A stretch of DNA of 64,000 bases, taken from Daucus carota subsp. sativus (lineage: Eukaryota; Streptophyta; Magnoliopsida; Apiales; Apiaceae). This document shows positions 1 through 13,777 of the stretch, piece after piece. Each line of letters starts with the position of its first letter. Within the stretch, counting starts at the first letter, position 1. A program made the position numbers and the translations under genes. The DNA is taken from contig NC_030383.2 of the NCBI RefSeq assembly GCF_001625215.2, positions 13,714,779 through 13,778,778 on the forward strand. The letters run 5' to 3'. The notes under the pieces were generated by a model. It was not told the DNA's origin and ran no database searches. It saw only the letters and a list, made by a program, of their open reading frames with translations.

Positions 1-69
1 TTTTGATTGGTGGATGAACAATAAATGATAATGGCCCCCCTGCATTCACATCAACTCCACCAATCAAAA
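1..69. repeat. Inverted repeat, possible MITE end
   Basis: The first 14 bases of the window (TTTTGATTGGTGGA) recur as a perfect inverted copy at 56-69. The left arm starts at the window edge, so this may be a complete tiny inverted repeat or the end of a larger element. Seen directly; the class is unknown. Confidence 0.5.
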
Positions 70-96
70 CAAGCCATTTTTATAGAATTTAGTGTT

Positions 97-122
97 TAAT
101 GTGTGCCCTTGGGCACACATTA
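97..122. repeat. Perfect palindrome with 12-bp arms
   Basis: TAATGTGTGCCC and its exact reverse complement are separated by two T residues. A related, imperfect palindrome (GTGTGTTCTCATGGGCACAT) lies near 9780-9800, which suggests the junction or end of a short inverted-repeat element family rather than a terminator. No function is claimed. Confidence 0.5.
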
Positions 123-1635
123 GAAAGACCGATAACTAAATTAATCAAGTACAGAAATTCATGGTGACTTATTTTGGAACACTGGGAATAGTATCAGACG
201 GAGTAGCTCTGTGTGTGGGGAATAGACTTCTGTATTCTCGCTCGGACATATTCCGTGCTTTGGTGCTTAGGGTTTTTCATTTCCCCAATCTCCTAATTCG
301 AAACCCTTTACATCGGATCTGGTACTTTCCTTCTCTTCTATGTTTCGATCACTGTCTATTCTTATTCTCCACGTTTGTTTTAGCTTTATCCATAAGTCGT
401 CTATATGCTCCTGATCAAATATATAATTGATTGTTTTTTGATTATGTATCATTTGCTTGTCGTAGATCCTTTTTATTATATACATATGTTTTGAAAGTTA
501 TGTTTTTGAAGAATCAGAATTGCTAAATTGATGTTTGATTTAAGCTCTTCTTTTTTCTTTTTTTGTCATAATGTTTGATTAAGCTCTACTTATCTGTAAT
601 TTTGGTTTTAAACTCTTTGAATTCAGTGGAAATTAATTGCTCTGCCTAAAGTTGTATCTAGAATTAAGGCTTAATGTAATTGTTTCTCATTTTTAATTAC
701 TAGGTAAAATTTATCATTTTTGGTTTATATGTTAATTGATTGAAAGTGGTTGTTTTTAAGGTCTGATATAGAAAAATATACGAATTTGAGCTCGGAGAAG
801 GAAGTTCTTTAATTTTGTAGCAGGGATGTGTGTGGTGGGTGGTCAGTGAATCTTCATTTTGTTGGGAATTATTTGTACTACAAGATAGGATTTGATTGAT
901 ACTTTTTGAGGCATGACTGGGCTGTCACCCTTGCCTCGGCAGCCTATCAGCCTATGTGTATAGGCCTGCATCTCACATGTAAGGTGTTGTATGGTCTTAC
1001 ACCTCATGCAACAACTCGTCTAGACACCAACTCAAATGCTTTCGGGAGGATAGGATGACACATGATGCTCTGCCGTGGAGGATTTGGTGTCTTCCTATAA
1101 ACATAATGTGATGAGCTACAGTTTTATGCAGGCCCAAAATTTTAGTTGGCAGAAAATCTTGATTCACCTTATAAAATTCTCAGATTGCCCCCCCTCCTCT
1201 TTTGAATGGAATCATGTAGCATAGACAATCCAGTCAATAAAAATTCATTGACGGAGACACATCATTCCTACAAAGATCATAAACTGTTCTCTTCAATATT
1301 ACACGATCACCTTTTGCTGTAATGATTGTTAATCATGGCTTTTGTAGAGCAAGGTGCTGAGGGTGGACCTTTTAGTCTGCTTGTGTTATATTGTTGACAA
1401 GTACTTAAAATAGGAATTGGAGTAGACATGCAGTTGTATGTGGTTTTACCGGTTACACAGTTTGATTATTCCATTTGATGTGTCTTGCATAATACCATAA
1501 CGCTTGTGTTTCTGCATTTAAATTATTGTTTGCAGTATTAATATTATGTGAATCTCCCTTTTGATACAGGTGTGAGCATCTGAGTTTGGAGCAAAAGTTA
1601 TTCCCTGTTGTCGTAAAGTTCAACAGCCAAGTTTC
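123..1635 (+). other. Upstream and probable 5' UTR/leader-intron region of the eIF1 gene
   Basis: No conserved coding sequence is seen. T-rich stretches at about 430-830 and 1380-1630 look like plant intron DNA, so a 5' UTR intron is plausible: eIF1 genes often have one, and coding starts only at 1636. The exon of the leader cannot be placed from sequence alone. Confidence 0.35.
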
Positions 1636-4600
1636 ATGTCTGAACTCGATATTCAGATTCCTAATGCTTTTGGTATGAATGTTTACCATGTGTAGAATGT
1701 TGTTGCTACACTGTGTTCGTTTTTGTTAGCTCATTGTCTGCATTTTGGTCACTATTTAAGTGAGTCTTTAGAACTGATCCTATTATTTTTAAATGTTTGG
1801 ATTGGTGTGTCTTCTAGACCCCTTTGCTGAGGCCACTGCTGAGGACTCGAGTGCTGGGTCGAAAGAGTACGTGCATATTCGCATACAGCAGCGAAATGGC
1901 AGGAAAAGCTTGACAACTGTGCAGGGTTTAAAGAAAGAATTTAGCTACAACAAGATTCTCAAGGACCTCAAAAAGGAGTTTTGCTGCAATGGTACTGTTG
2001 TCCAGGATCCTGAGTTAGGCCAGGTAAGTCTGGTTCTGTTGACTGTATGCTCTTCATATGGTTTGCTATAGATTTTTAAGTTGGTTTATTTCGTCTTTTT
2101 CCTTTTGTAAAGGTTATCCAGCTTCAAGGTGACCAGCGAAAGAATGCTTCTACATTCCTGATTCAGGTGATTGTTGGTCATTTATGTGTAACTAGCTTCT
2201 TAACCCGTGCAAAGCACGGGTTGCTTTAAATAACTTTCTTCAATATATGTTATATCTCATTATTTATCTTTTTTATATTTATTTGTATTTTAGATCATAG
2301 AATGTTGTTGTCTGTATATACACATATCCTCACTTTTATGATATTTATTAAAAATATAAATACAAAAAAATATTAAAATTCGGTTAAATCGATGACTAAT
2401 TGGTCGAAAATTGGATTAATAGGGTCGAAAATCAGGTAAAATATTAAAATTTACAAAAATTTTGGGGAATTTTAAAATTTTAAAAATGATTATATATATA
2501 TAATATTATTTTTACATATATAATATTAAATTAATTCTGAATAATAATCCTATTAATCATTCTGATTAATCGATAATTTTCTGATTTCCGCTTTTTACAA
2601 CACTGAATATTTATTTATTTATTATTAAATCATAATTATATATAATATATCCAAAAAATTATAAAATATACATTTTTATAAAAACAAATAAACATTAAGG
2701 CTTAACTTTTGTAGCCAAACATAGCCCCATAAGATACTTAATTCCTACATTATACATCAAGCCAGTCCATTGACTGCAATATCAAAATACATATTTTTAT
2801 ATATAGAGAGGTCATTATTGACTTTTAAAACTAACGTATTTATTAGACATTAATGTCCAATCATTAATATACATTAATTATAGCATGATTTTGAAATTAA
2901 TTTAATATTATACATATAAATAATATATATCTAATCATTTTTAAAAAAATTTATATTCCCTATCTTTTCTTTTTTTATAGATGTACGTTCAAATTTTGTG
3001 AATGAAAAATATCTCTTGTTTTTTTTTTTAAACAAAAGTGTTAATCTAATAATAGAAAGCCATACGGCATCTACACCAATGATCGAGTCGAACAAACTGA
3101 ATGTATTTTGAGTAAAGGATAGTTTAGTCATTTTGGATTAAATTGATCAAGATTCGATTTTACTGCTACAAGTATATGTCAGATACTTAGATATATAGAA
3201 TTAAAAAAAATAGTTACCGACTAATCACTGTTTCGAGCTTCTGGTCATTAGCCCTTGTACCGGGATGCTTGGCCAAACTGCTTCTTTTATCATCAACTAC
3301 AGTATATATTACATGATGTTTAAACACAATTGGAAATATAACATCTCATTATGTCAGCAGCCGCACAGCAATCGTCAGCTTAATGTTTTAACTATGACAA
3401 AAGAGTATACCTTCATCTACGATCGAACATTAAACTGCTCAGAAAAAAATACCATCATTTTGACTCTGTTTTACATGATTTAAGGGTCTATTTTATGTAA
3501 CTTTTTCGCAAGGATTTCAAATATACAATTTGTTTTAAGTTTGTAATCAATAGAGAGTAAATAAAAAGTACACGAGTGTACCATAGAGAGTAAATTAAAA
3601 GTACGAGCGTACCATCGGTAGAAGTCAAAAATGCGATGGTACCATTGAAAAAAACCACTTCTATGAGGGTACCATCAAGAATTTCCATAGATATAATTTA
3701 AATTTATATTTACTTGTATTTTAAGTCTTATTATCTTGATGTCTAAATGTACATATATCCTTACTATGATGATATTTATTAAAATGTAAATATAAAAAAT
3801 ATACACTATTTAAAATTTTATTATATAATTAAATTATCATTCACCTAAAATAATTGAAAATTTGATAAAAACAAATAAGATTCTTGTCGAATGAGAGTCT
3901 TTCTCGTATAGTTAAAAAATCATATATATGATTTTATTAAATCACATATATAATTTTATTAAATCACAATAATTAAATATTCTAAAAATCGGCCGATTAG
4001 CCGAATAATCGATAACAGACGAATTTTTAATACGATTTGGTAAAATTCGATTAAATCGATGATTAATTAGTCAAAATTGGATTAATCAGTCAAAAATCAG
4101 GTAGAATATTAAAATTTACAAAATTTGTGGGGAAAATTTAAAATTTAAAAATATTATTTATAGCTTATAACCCGTGCAATGCAAGGGCGGTTATAATATT
4201 TGTTATTTTATCATATATATTTTAATTTAAATTAATATTATTGTGAGAATAAAATTATGATAGAATAATATGATTAAATAATTTTTTTATTTAACAGATG
4301 ATAAATTCTTAAAGTTAATTTCGTCAAATGGCTAATTAAAAATTAGGTCGAACATATATATTTTACTGAGAATGTTAAAATACGTTTTTTTGCATATTAT
4401 AATTTAAGGAGATCTATAAAATCAGATATAAATCAACCAATCAATCTTTTAATATTTCGTTATTGATAAATTAATAATATAATATGGAACATATTAAGTT
4501 AAAAAAGACTTGTAAAACCAAATACCGACTCATCATACTAATCTAAATGTTTTGATTTAATAGATAATAAAAAAAATATTATAACGGAGTTTTTTTAGTT

Positions 4601-6679
4601 AGAAAATATAAAAAAATAACATATTTTAATTAAAAAGAATAATTGGTATATCAAATAGCCCCGTATTTTGGCGCAAGTACCGTCTGACCAAATTTTCAAT
4701 GTTTCGACTTTAATAATATAATATAATAATATAGATATATTTTTATATGAATGTTGCATGTGTTATTTTTGGATAATCAATTTTTTAATTGAGATTCTGG
4801 AAAAGATAATGTATTTTAGTTAAAAAGAGTAGTTGCTATGTTATCCAATATTATTTTTGGAAAATTGAGTTTTTTCGTTTAACATATAAAAAAAGATAAT
4901 AAATTTAGTTAGAAAGATAATTGATTATATAAGTAGGCCCATAATTTGGCTCAACTACCGACTGACCAAACTTTTAATGTTTTAATTTTAATAGTATAGT
5001 AAACTAATATTATTGTGAGAATAAAATTATGATATATGTAGCCCGTGTTAATTGTAGAAGATTCGTTTTTTTTAGTTGGAATATATAAAAAAGGTAACGC
5101 GTTTTAGTTAAAAAGACAATTACTATATTTTTCAATGCTATTTTAAATAATGGAGTTTTTTTAGTTAGAAAATATAAAAAAAAGATAAAATATTTTATTT
5201 AAAAAAAATAATTGATATATAGATAGGCCCGTATTTTGGCCCAAGTACCGAGTGACCAAACTTTCAATATTTCGGTTTTAATAGTATAGTATAGTATAGA
5301 TAGATGCGTATATATTTTTTAAGGTCTGACTTTAGTTTTTGGTATAGTCAAATAGGTCTTATATTTGTTCTATGTTTTGATCTTATATTTGTTTTATGTT
5401 TTGATTTGTTTATATTTTGTTTGAAGCCCACTAATTTTGTTTGAAGCCGGCTAATTATTAAAAGTCCGTATAAAAGAATCAAAATTTTAATATTTCGGTT
5501 TTAGTAGTATAGTATTTTTTAAAGTTTGACTTTAGTTTTGGTATAGTCAAATAGGTTTTATATTTGTTTTATGTTTTGATTCGTATATTTGTTTTATGTT
5601 TTAATTTGTTTATATTTTGTTTGAAGCTCACTAATTTTGTTTGAAGCCCGCTAATTATAAAGGTCCGTATAAAAGCCCGCGTACCGACCGACCAAACTTT
5701 TAATATTTCGGCTTTAATAGTATAGTATAGATATGTATAATATTAAAATAATTTCAAATAATGATCATGTTATAATTAATGTATATAAATGCTTAGACAT
5801 TAATGTATAATAAATACATTGCTTAGACATTAATGTATAATAAATGCGTTAGTATTAAAAGTCAATAATAACCTTTATATATATTAAAATATGTGTATTA
5901 AGCGAAGGGTATATTAGTCATATCGAATTAATTTACAATGATTAGACATTAATGTCTAATAAATACGTTAGTGTTAAAAGACAATAATAACCTTTATATA
6001 TATAAAAATTGTATAATGAGCAAAAGGTAAATTGGTCGTTTTGAATTAAATTACTCATGGTTGCTGTATTATATATATAATAGATTTTAATTGCTGTGCG
6101 ACTTGAGAACCAAATCATATTTGTGCCCAAAAATGTAGATATTTTTATATGCATCGATCAGAGCCGGTAAATATATGTGGGGAACCTGTGATCTATGGTT
6201 GCTTTTGTACATTATGAGTGTCTGTTTGCAAGATATACCTATAAACTGATCACTTTAGAATGATCCTATGGGCTATCAATAAACTGAATTCATTTTGTCA
6301 TGTATTCCTTTCAGATGATCATGTTTGAACTAATTCTAGTAACCTGTTTATTTTGGGGACTCTCTAGGTATTAATAATCATATGGAAATTGTGATGAAAA
6401 ATTGAAATATCTTAAACAAATGGAACCTATTTCTTTGCTTTGAGAGCCTAGTTGCAGTTTTTGGTTACCGGAAGAGTGGTGCAACAGATTGGGGACTTTG
6501 GTGACCTTCACAGATTTGTAATCTAGTATCTAAAAAGTGCACGATTCATTTGTGTTCTTTTTGATGTATCACATTCCTTTCTATTATGTGAGATGTAGTT
6601 TATAATGAGTTCTGTTTGTTTGTTTTATGATCAGGTGGGTATCGTGAAGAAGGAACACATCAAAATTCATGGTTTCTAA
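1636..6679 (+). CDS. Translation initiation factor eIF1 (SUI1 family)
   Basis: Four coding exons, 1636-1672, 1818-2023, 2113-2166 and 6635-6679, join in frame to a 113-residue protein, the usual length of plant eIF1. eIF1 binds the 40S ribosomal subunit and enforces AUG selection in the cytosol. The start reads MSELDIQIPNAFDPFAEA. The SUI1 fold follows, with EYVHIRIQQRNGRKSLTTVQ, the basic helix KILKDLKKEFCCNG and the C-terminal strands ending VKKEHIKIHGF. All introns have GT-AG borders; the first splits an Asp codon. The last intron is 4.47 kb, far larger than the other two (145 and 89 bp), because of Helitron insertions. The reading frame is intact, so the gene is probably functional if that intron is removed correctly. 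SUI1-family assignment is firm; which paralogue it is cannot be told. Confidence 0.95.
2202..2222 (-). other. Helitron 3' hairpin
   Basis: Nine-base-pair stem with a three-base loop, ten bases before a CTAG end. This is the expected position and size of the Helitron transposition terminator. Confidence 0.8.
2770..2940. repeat. Left arm of a diverged inverted repeat
   Basis: Reverse-complement similarity to 5736-6040 (shared blocks such as GACATTAATG, ATAATTAATGTATA and AAAAGTCAATAAT). The right arm itself carries an internal duplication (5785-5895 against 5935-6040). Probably fragments of an older DNA transposon broken by the Helitrons. Confidence 0.5.
5736..6040. repeat. Right arm of inverted repeat, with internal duplication
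   Basis: Matches 2770-2940 in inverted orientation. The unit around TTAGACATTAATGT occurs three times here. It lies just outside the Helitron 5' end at 5731. Confidence 0.5.
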
Positions 6680-6966
6680 GCTGTAGTATATCTATCATAC
6701 TGCAGTTTATGTTTGGTAATATTATGAGGCAACAGTGCTGGCTTTTAGACTTGAATTATATATGTTGTGGTTCTAAATTTTCTTAATTTGCTGTGCGTTA
6801 AACTGCAGTACTTTGACTTTGATAGTGATATGTGGTGGGATGATGATGAAAGGCCTTCTAGTTCCCAGTATAATGCAAATAATAACCACATTCTAATGGT
6901 TGGGAAAATGTCTACATCATTGATCTCCTCAGTTTTAGTTTCATAATTTTTTTTAGGAATATGTTA

Positions 6967-7114
6967 GGTACCCCAAAAGTTGTTCCCAAATTATTTTTCC
7001 AAATCCTAGTTGGCAATGTTTGATTGGTTCCATTCCCATAACCACCCAATTAAAATCAACCATTTGTTTTCCACGTCATTTGGGAAAAGAATTTGGGACA
7101 AGATCTGGGGTACG
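6967..7114. mobile_element. Short MITE-like inverted-repeat element
   Basis: Termini GGTACCCC...TTGTTCCCAAAT and ATTTGGGACAA...GGGGTAC form imperfect inverted repeats of about 23 bp around a 100-bp core. It lies in the 3' flank of the eIF1 gene. No clear target duplication was found and the superfamily is unknown. Confidence 0.55.
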
Positions 7115-7386
7115 TAGCATTACTCTTTTTTTTTATATCTTTTTGTTGCTCTTCTAAGCAATTTTTTTTCGTTTTTCTGGGATACAAGTATTTAATTCAA
7201 AGTTGTGCTCAAATGTTGTGGCAAGACTAAGTTGCTCTGATGTCTATTGTTCTGCTTACTGTTTTTTCCCCCTGTGTGACAGAATGGTATTGTGGTGAAA
7301 CACATGCAAAAAAAGGCTTCCTCGAAAGTTGCTTTTGTGGAAAGCTAGTGACTCATATACTTCTGGAAAACCTTTTGTTGTGCTTA

Positions 7387-7758
7387 GAGCAAGTCCAATA
7401 GGTGTGCTAAATCAAGTCTTAAATCCAAAAATAGGGAATATGAGATAAAATTGCACTCCAACACTATGCTAGTGATGTGCTAAATCACTAGCACAAGCCT
7501 CCCCTTCCCTATTTTTAGAATATGCTAGCCACTTCTAAACTATTTGTTTCATTAAAATATTCATTTCTTTCTCTCCTCCACATCATTTCTCTCTCTCTTT
7601 TTTTCCTCTTCCCCTCTTTTTTAATATTATTATAATAATAGGGAATGGATATAGGGAGTACTATTGGAGCTCATGTGCTAAATCTTGTGCTAAATCACTA
7701 AGACATATTATTTTATAATATTTTTAGGGAACCTCTTAGCATAGTGTTGGACTTGCTC
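7387..7758. mobile_element. PIF/Harbinger (Tourist-like) MITE
   Basis: A 372-bp element with terminal inverted repeats starting GAGCAAGTCCAA and ending TTGGACTTGCTC, flanked by TTA on both sides (7384-7386 and 7759-7761). A three-base TTA/TAA target duplication with a GAGCANNTCCAA terminus is characteristic of PIF/Harbinger MITEs. It has no coding capacity. Subterminal inverted repeats (GTGCTAAATC / AGCACAAG types) are also visible. Confidence 0.85.
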
Positions 7759-7979
7759 TTATGTCGATGAGCTATTGGTGTTAATATCAAATCTCATCAA
7801 AAATTATTTTCTTATATTATACCTATTATATGCATATAAATTAAGGGGTATTTATTAAAGTTACTACTTTTGTGGGGTTTTTTTTTACAATTTTACCATC
7901 TTCTGAAAATAATTGTGAAAATAGATTTCAACTGAACGCAACTTCATGCAACTTCGTTATTTTTGCAAAAATATATATA

Positions 7980-8222
7980 GAGGCCATTTGGATGAGTTTA
8001 AAATAAGTGCTTATTGTTTGAAGTAAAAAAGTGAAGTAGAAGTTAGAAGCAAGTTAAGACTTATAAGTGATAAAAGTGTTTGGGAAATAAATAGAAACTG
8101 TGAGACAAAAGCTAGTAATTGTAGCTTTTTTTAAGTACTTCTTGACTTCTTACACAAACGGTACAAATAAGTGCTAATTTATAATTCCAGAAGCCGAGCT
8201 TATAAGCCCGTGCCAAACACCC
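7980..8222. mobile_element. hAT-like MITE (family copy 1)
   Basis: Ends are imperfectly inverted (AGGCCATTTGG and CCAAACACCC). The interior is rich in AAGTGCTTATT/TAAGTC-like blocks and has the block TTACACAAACGG, shared with elements at 9903-10138 and 45574-45946. A GGCC-TGTTTGG terminus is usual for hAT-type MITEs. The target duplication is not clear here. Confidence 0.5.
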
Positions 8223-9640
8223 ACATATTTGCACCAACATCTTTTTACTCATTCAGAACTGCTATATCACCCGCTTCAGTTAGGTACCTGAACGATAGTT
8301 GATTCAATCATCTACAAGACTACAACTCGTGTAAACACCCACAACTACCGCAAATACTGCCTTCCTCCTCCGATTTACAACCCCTCGCCACTTCTGTGCC
8401 ACCACTTTACTCTGTTTCACCAATCACTGCTACCACCAGTAACGGTGTGGCCATTCCTTTTCTTGTCACCCAATCATTTCTCTCCTTCCTCACCATAGTC
8501 CCTCCTACAACACCTTCCTGCCACCACCAAACAACTATCAACCATCTGCATCTCAACCCTTCAACCGCAACACAGCCCGGTGAGTCGGTGACTGACGTCA
8601 TAGCCACCCTCGGAATCAACCCTCGGAATCAACTTAATCATAACATACACATATAGTCACTCACATATACATACACGCATATTAGTATTGATTTTTTTAA
8701 GTTAATTTTCCAAGTTGTTTTTGTAATATTAGTTCTGGCCCTGCGGGATACTGGTTTTTCGACTTTTGTAACAACTTGCAACTTATTATGTAATTAAATA
8801 TAATTTTCAACATATATTTTCAAAATTGTATTTGTGGTTGCATATAGGGTTGCTAGCAGTTGCAGATATGGTTACTGCATTTTGCAGAATGGTTGCAAAT
8901 GCGGTTTTTGTATTATTGCAACAAAAAATTTCAGAAAATGGTATTTTTACAATTTTTATTTGGAAGATGGTTTTTTTTTTTTTTTTGCAAATTTTTTTAA
9001 AAAAATTATAGTATTTTTGCAAGGTTTGGGTATGGCTGTAAACGAACCGAGTCGAGCCGAGTTTTACCGAGTTCGAGTCGAACCAGACTCGATAAGCTTA
9101 TCAACCTTTTTTTTTGGTTCGGACTCGAATTCGTTAAAAATCGAGTCGGGTTCGAGTTTTTGACGAACCAATTTGAGTCGAGCCGAACCTAGTCGATATC
9201 GAGCTGGTCAATAAAATTTCTATTTTGTTTCAAATTTCGACAATTGGCATTGTCTATTTAGTATACAATCTAAAAATTAAAAATAAAATTGAAATAAAAA
9301 GGCCAAATTTAAAGTCTAAAATCAAAGTACAATATTAAATTTCTCTTTTTTTAAATGCATATTTTTTATCGAGTCGAAACTGATCCCAAATATTTAAGGA
9401 GTAGAGGAAATTGTATCCTTAAAATTCTATATAAATATTATTGATAATAATTTGAAATGTGCATAGATATAGAAAATTTGACAAGTGGAAACTCTGTACC
9501 TATAATAAGTTCCTAGGTAAAAACAAAAATTGAATATATGTAATATATTAAAATTTTCAATTCAATTTTTTAATTATCCAAATATATTATTTGATGACAT
9601 CTAAATTTTTTAATAAAACAGATCAGAACAAAAAAATTAA
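8223..9640. other. Intergenic region without a supported gene
   Basis: Contains a 260-bp C-rich open stretch (8396-8656) with low-complexity translation and no recognisable domain, poly-T tracts near 8960-9000, and a GAGTCGAACC-type repeat cluster at 9045-9215 (alternating GAGTCG/CGAGTT words in both orientations) that looks like a decayed transposon end. No gene is called. Confidence 0.5.
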
Positions 9641-9646
9641 AAACTA

Positions 9647-9880
9647 CTCCCTCCATCCCTCAAGGATATATACTTGGACACAGATACGAAGAAAAGTGTA
9701 TAACTAATTGATGGGTTTGAAAAAGTGGATGCAAGCGGTGGGTAGTTGGGATTTTTAAATTATAAAAAAAGAATTATCTAGTGTGTTCTCATGGGCACAT
9801 CCTAAAAGTTTTGAAATGTATAAAGTGAAGTGGGAAGTGGAGAAAAGTAAAGTGTACAGTAACTACAGGAATGGAGGAAA
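9647..9880. mobile_element. Stowaway-like (Tc1/mariner) MITE
   Basis: A 234-bp element starting CTCCCTCCATCCC and ending with the inverted GGAATGGAGGAAA, flanked by TA on both sides. The CTCCCTCC terminus with TA duplication is the hallmark of Stowaway MITEs. A second copy lies at 51755-51983. Confidence 0.8.
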
Positions 9881-9902
9881 TATCTACTTTATGAGATTAA
9901 AA

Positions 9903-10138
9903 GATTGTTTGGGTTAACTTAAAATAATTGACTTTTTACTTAAATTAAGGAAGTTAAGTGGAAGTGAGAAGTAAATAAATGAATAAGTGAATAATGTTTT
10001 TGGAAAAAAAGTGGAAGCTGTGAGATAGAACATAGCATTCTTAACTTTTTAAAATTATTTCTACTTATTTACACAAACGAGTCAAAATAAACAAAAGTCA
10101 GAAGCAGAAGCAACTTTCCCTAACAAACAGGCCCTAAG
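9903..10138. mobile_element. hAT-like MITE (family copy 2)
   Basis: Left end GATTGTTTGGGTTAAC and right end AACAAACAGGCCC are weak inverted repeats. The interior shares TTTACACAAACGAGTCAAAAT and an AAGTCAGAAGC block with the copies at 7980-8222 and 45574-45946. The boundary is approximate. Confidence 0.45.
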
Positions 10139-10538
10139 CATCTTATTTAAGCATGATTTTAACGATTTATAAAGATATATTATAATAATGTCATTAATAT
10201 AAAATAACACAAACTAGAATCCAAAATGAATATCCTTAAATTCAAATGGCTATTTATAATCTTTTTCATTATTTTAATGGTTGAAATCAGTGTTATAAAA
10301 AACGAAAATCAGAGTTAGTCGGTAGAAGTAATATCCAGGGATTAATCGAATAATCAGGATTAATCAAGATGATTAATTAGACCATTAGTCGGAATCATTT
10401 TAATAATTTTTTTAATTATATATATTAAAGATTTATAAATTTATATAGTCGAAAGAACACACAATCTCCCTGAAAACAAAAAAGATGGTATATATCCTGA
10501 AAAAGAAAAGATTGTATATACGATAAAGATCTTTCTAG

Positions 10539-12733
<2,195 letters not shown>

Positions 12734-12752
12734 ATGAAGTCTGTCTGGTCTC

Positions 12753-12758
12753 AATAAA
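12753..12758 (+). terminator. Poly(A) signal of THI1
   Basis: AATAAA, 20 bases after the stop codon. The position is plausible, but plant poly(A) signals are loose. Confidence 0.5.
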
Positions 12759-12759
12759 A

Positions 12760-13777
12760 AGACCCTGGTTTTTAGTATGTGAAAAAAATAAAGTATTAGA
12801 AGTTGTGATGTTGTGGGTCTATGAATTTCTCTGGATTTTCTGTCAGTGTTTGGACTTGAATGTGGAATGTGCACCTAATGAGCTCTTTTCTTTACTTTTG
12901 TCTCGGCTGTTTTCATTTAGTTGTCTTCTTCTAACTTTTTCCCTAATTTCATTCTGTCATGTGATATGGATTATGGAGCTACAATCTGGTAAAAGTAGTG
13001 AAGTGTATGTTTAAGTTGCGCAGGAATACATTAGAAACCTCCGCAAGTTTTTAATGCTTAGTGTTCTGGAAACAGTTTACCAGCATATCATCTGTAGTAA
13101 AAATGCCCGTCCATAAATCATGTGTGCAATGGGCAAGCCTGGTGATTCTTGGGTCGTGTTCATGTGAAATAGTGATTAAAAATTTGTAATGAAAATTTCT
13201 TAATATTTGTGATGAAAATTGTAGGAAAATATGATAGAGGAGCTGAATGAGTATTTGCAAGTGGATTAGAGTAGTTCAATAGTGTTCAAAATTATTTGGA
13301 ATAGAATCATTCAAATTACGTATTACTTTTGTTAGTATTATTTACATTTAATCAATCTATAAAGACATATATCAAGATTTCACATTATTTATTTACGGAT
13401 CGAATATAGACGATAAGAGCAAATAGTCAGTTGTATTTAAAATTTTAAATTACACATGACTCCATCTAAATTAGTGATGCATGTAAAAACTATGTTTCCT
13501 AGTTTCCATGTCCTAATTTCCAGGTAAAACTAGAGGCAGCGAGTGGCGCTGAAGAGGTCAACCAATATTCATGGTTTTCTATTATAAGTGTAGCCACCTC
13601 GTATATCTGCTTCTCCAGTTCCACACCCTGGATTTTTCTCGATCACCTCCGCCGGGTGATTTTTCATGCGGCTTCGGTGGTCGGTGATCCCTTGGTCGTC
13701 TGCCCCTCGCCGCTCCTCCTAATCCCCACCGTTGTCACCAAAGACATAAAAGCTTTGTTAATGATCGGTATTTTAGC
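12760..13777 (+). other. Intergenic region and COBL7-type promoter/leader
   Basis: AT-rich spacer without conserved coding. The last 250 bases become C-rich (TCGATCACCTCCGCCGGG and following), which suits a 5' UTR of the COBRA-like gene. Possible TATA-like TATTATAA near 13580. Confidence 0.4.

Larger units (their letters stand above)
2192..5731 (-). mobile_element. Helitron array (non-autonomous) in the eIF1 intron
   Basis: Read on the minus strand, the element starts with TC (5731) in the context TCTATACTATACTATTAAAG and ends with CTAG at 2195-2192, flanked by A and T as Helitrons are. Ten bases before the 3' end lies a 9-bp stem hairpin (AACCCGTGC / GCACGGGTT, 2202-2222). A second, weaker hairpin (CCCGTGCAATGCAAGGG, about 4171-4187) and further 5'-end-like motifs near 5300 (good), 5500, 5000 and 4730 (decayed) show several nested or tandem copies. 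A segment at about 2370-2460 is repeated at 4030-4130. No Rep/helicase coding is seen, so it is non-autonomous. Structure is seen; the family is inferred from the known TC...hairpin...CTRR rule. Confidence 0.8.

Noticed and set aside
8396-8656. Open frame of 86 codons, C-rich
   Set aside because: Low-complexity Pro/Thr/His translation, overlapping open frame on the other strand, no domain and no neighbouring exons; composition alone explains it.
12734-12900. TPP riboswitch in the THI1 3' region
   Set aside because: No conserved TPP aptamer words were seen; in plants this riboswitch belongs to THIC.
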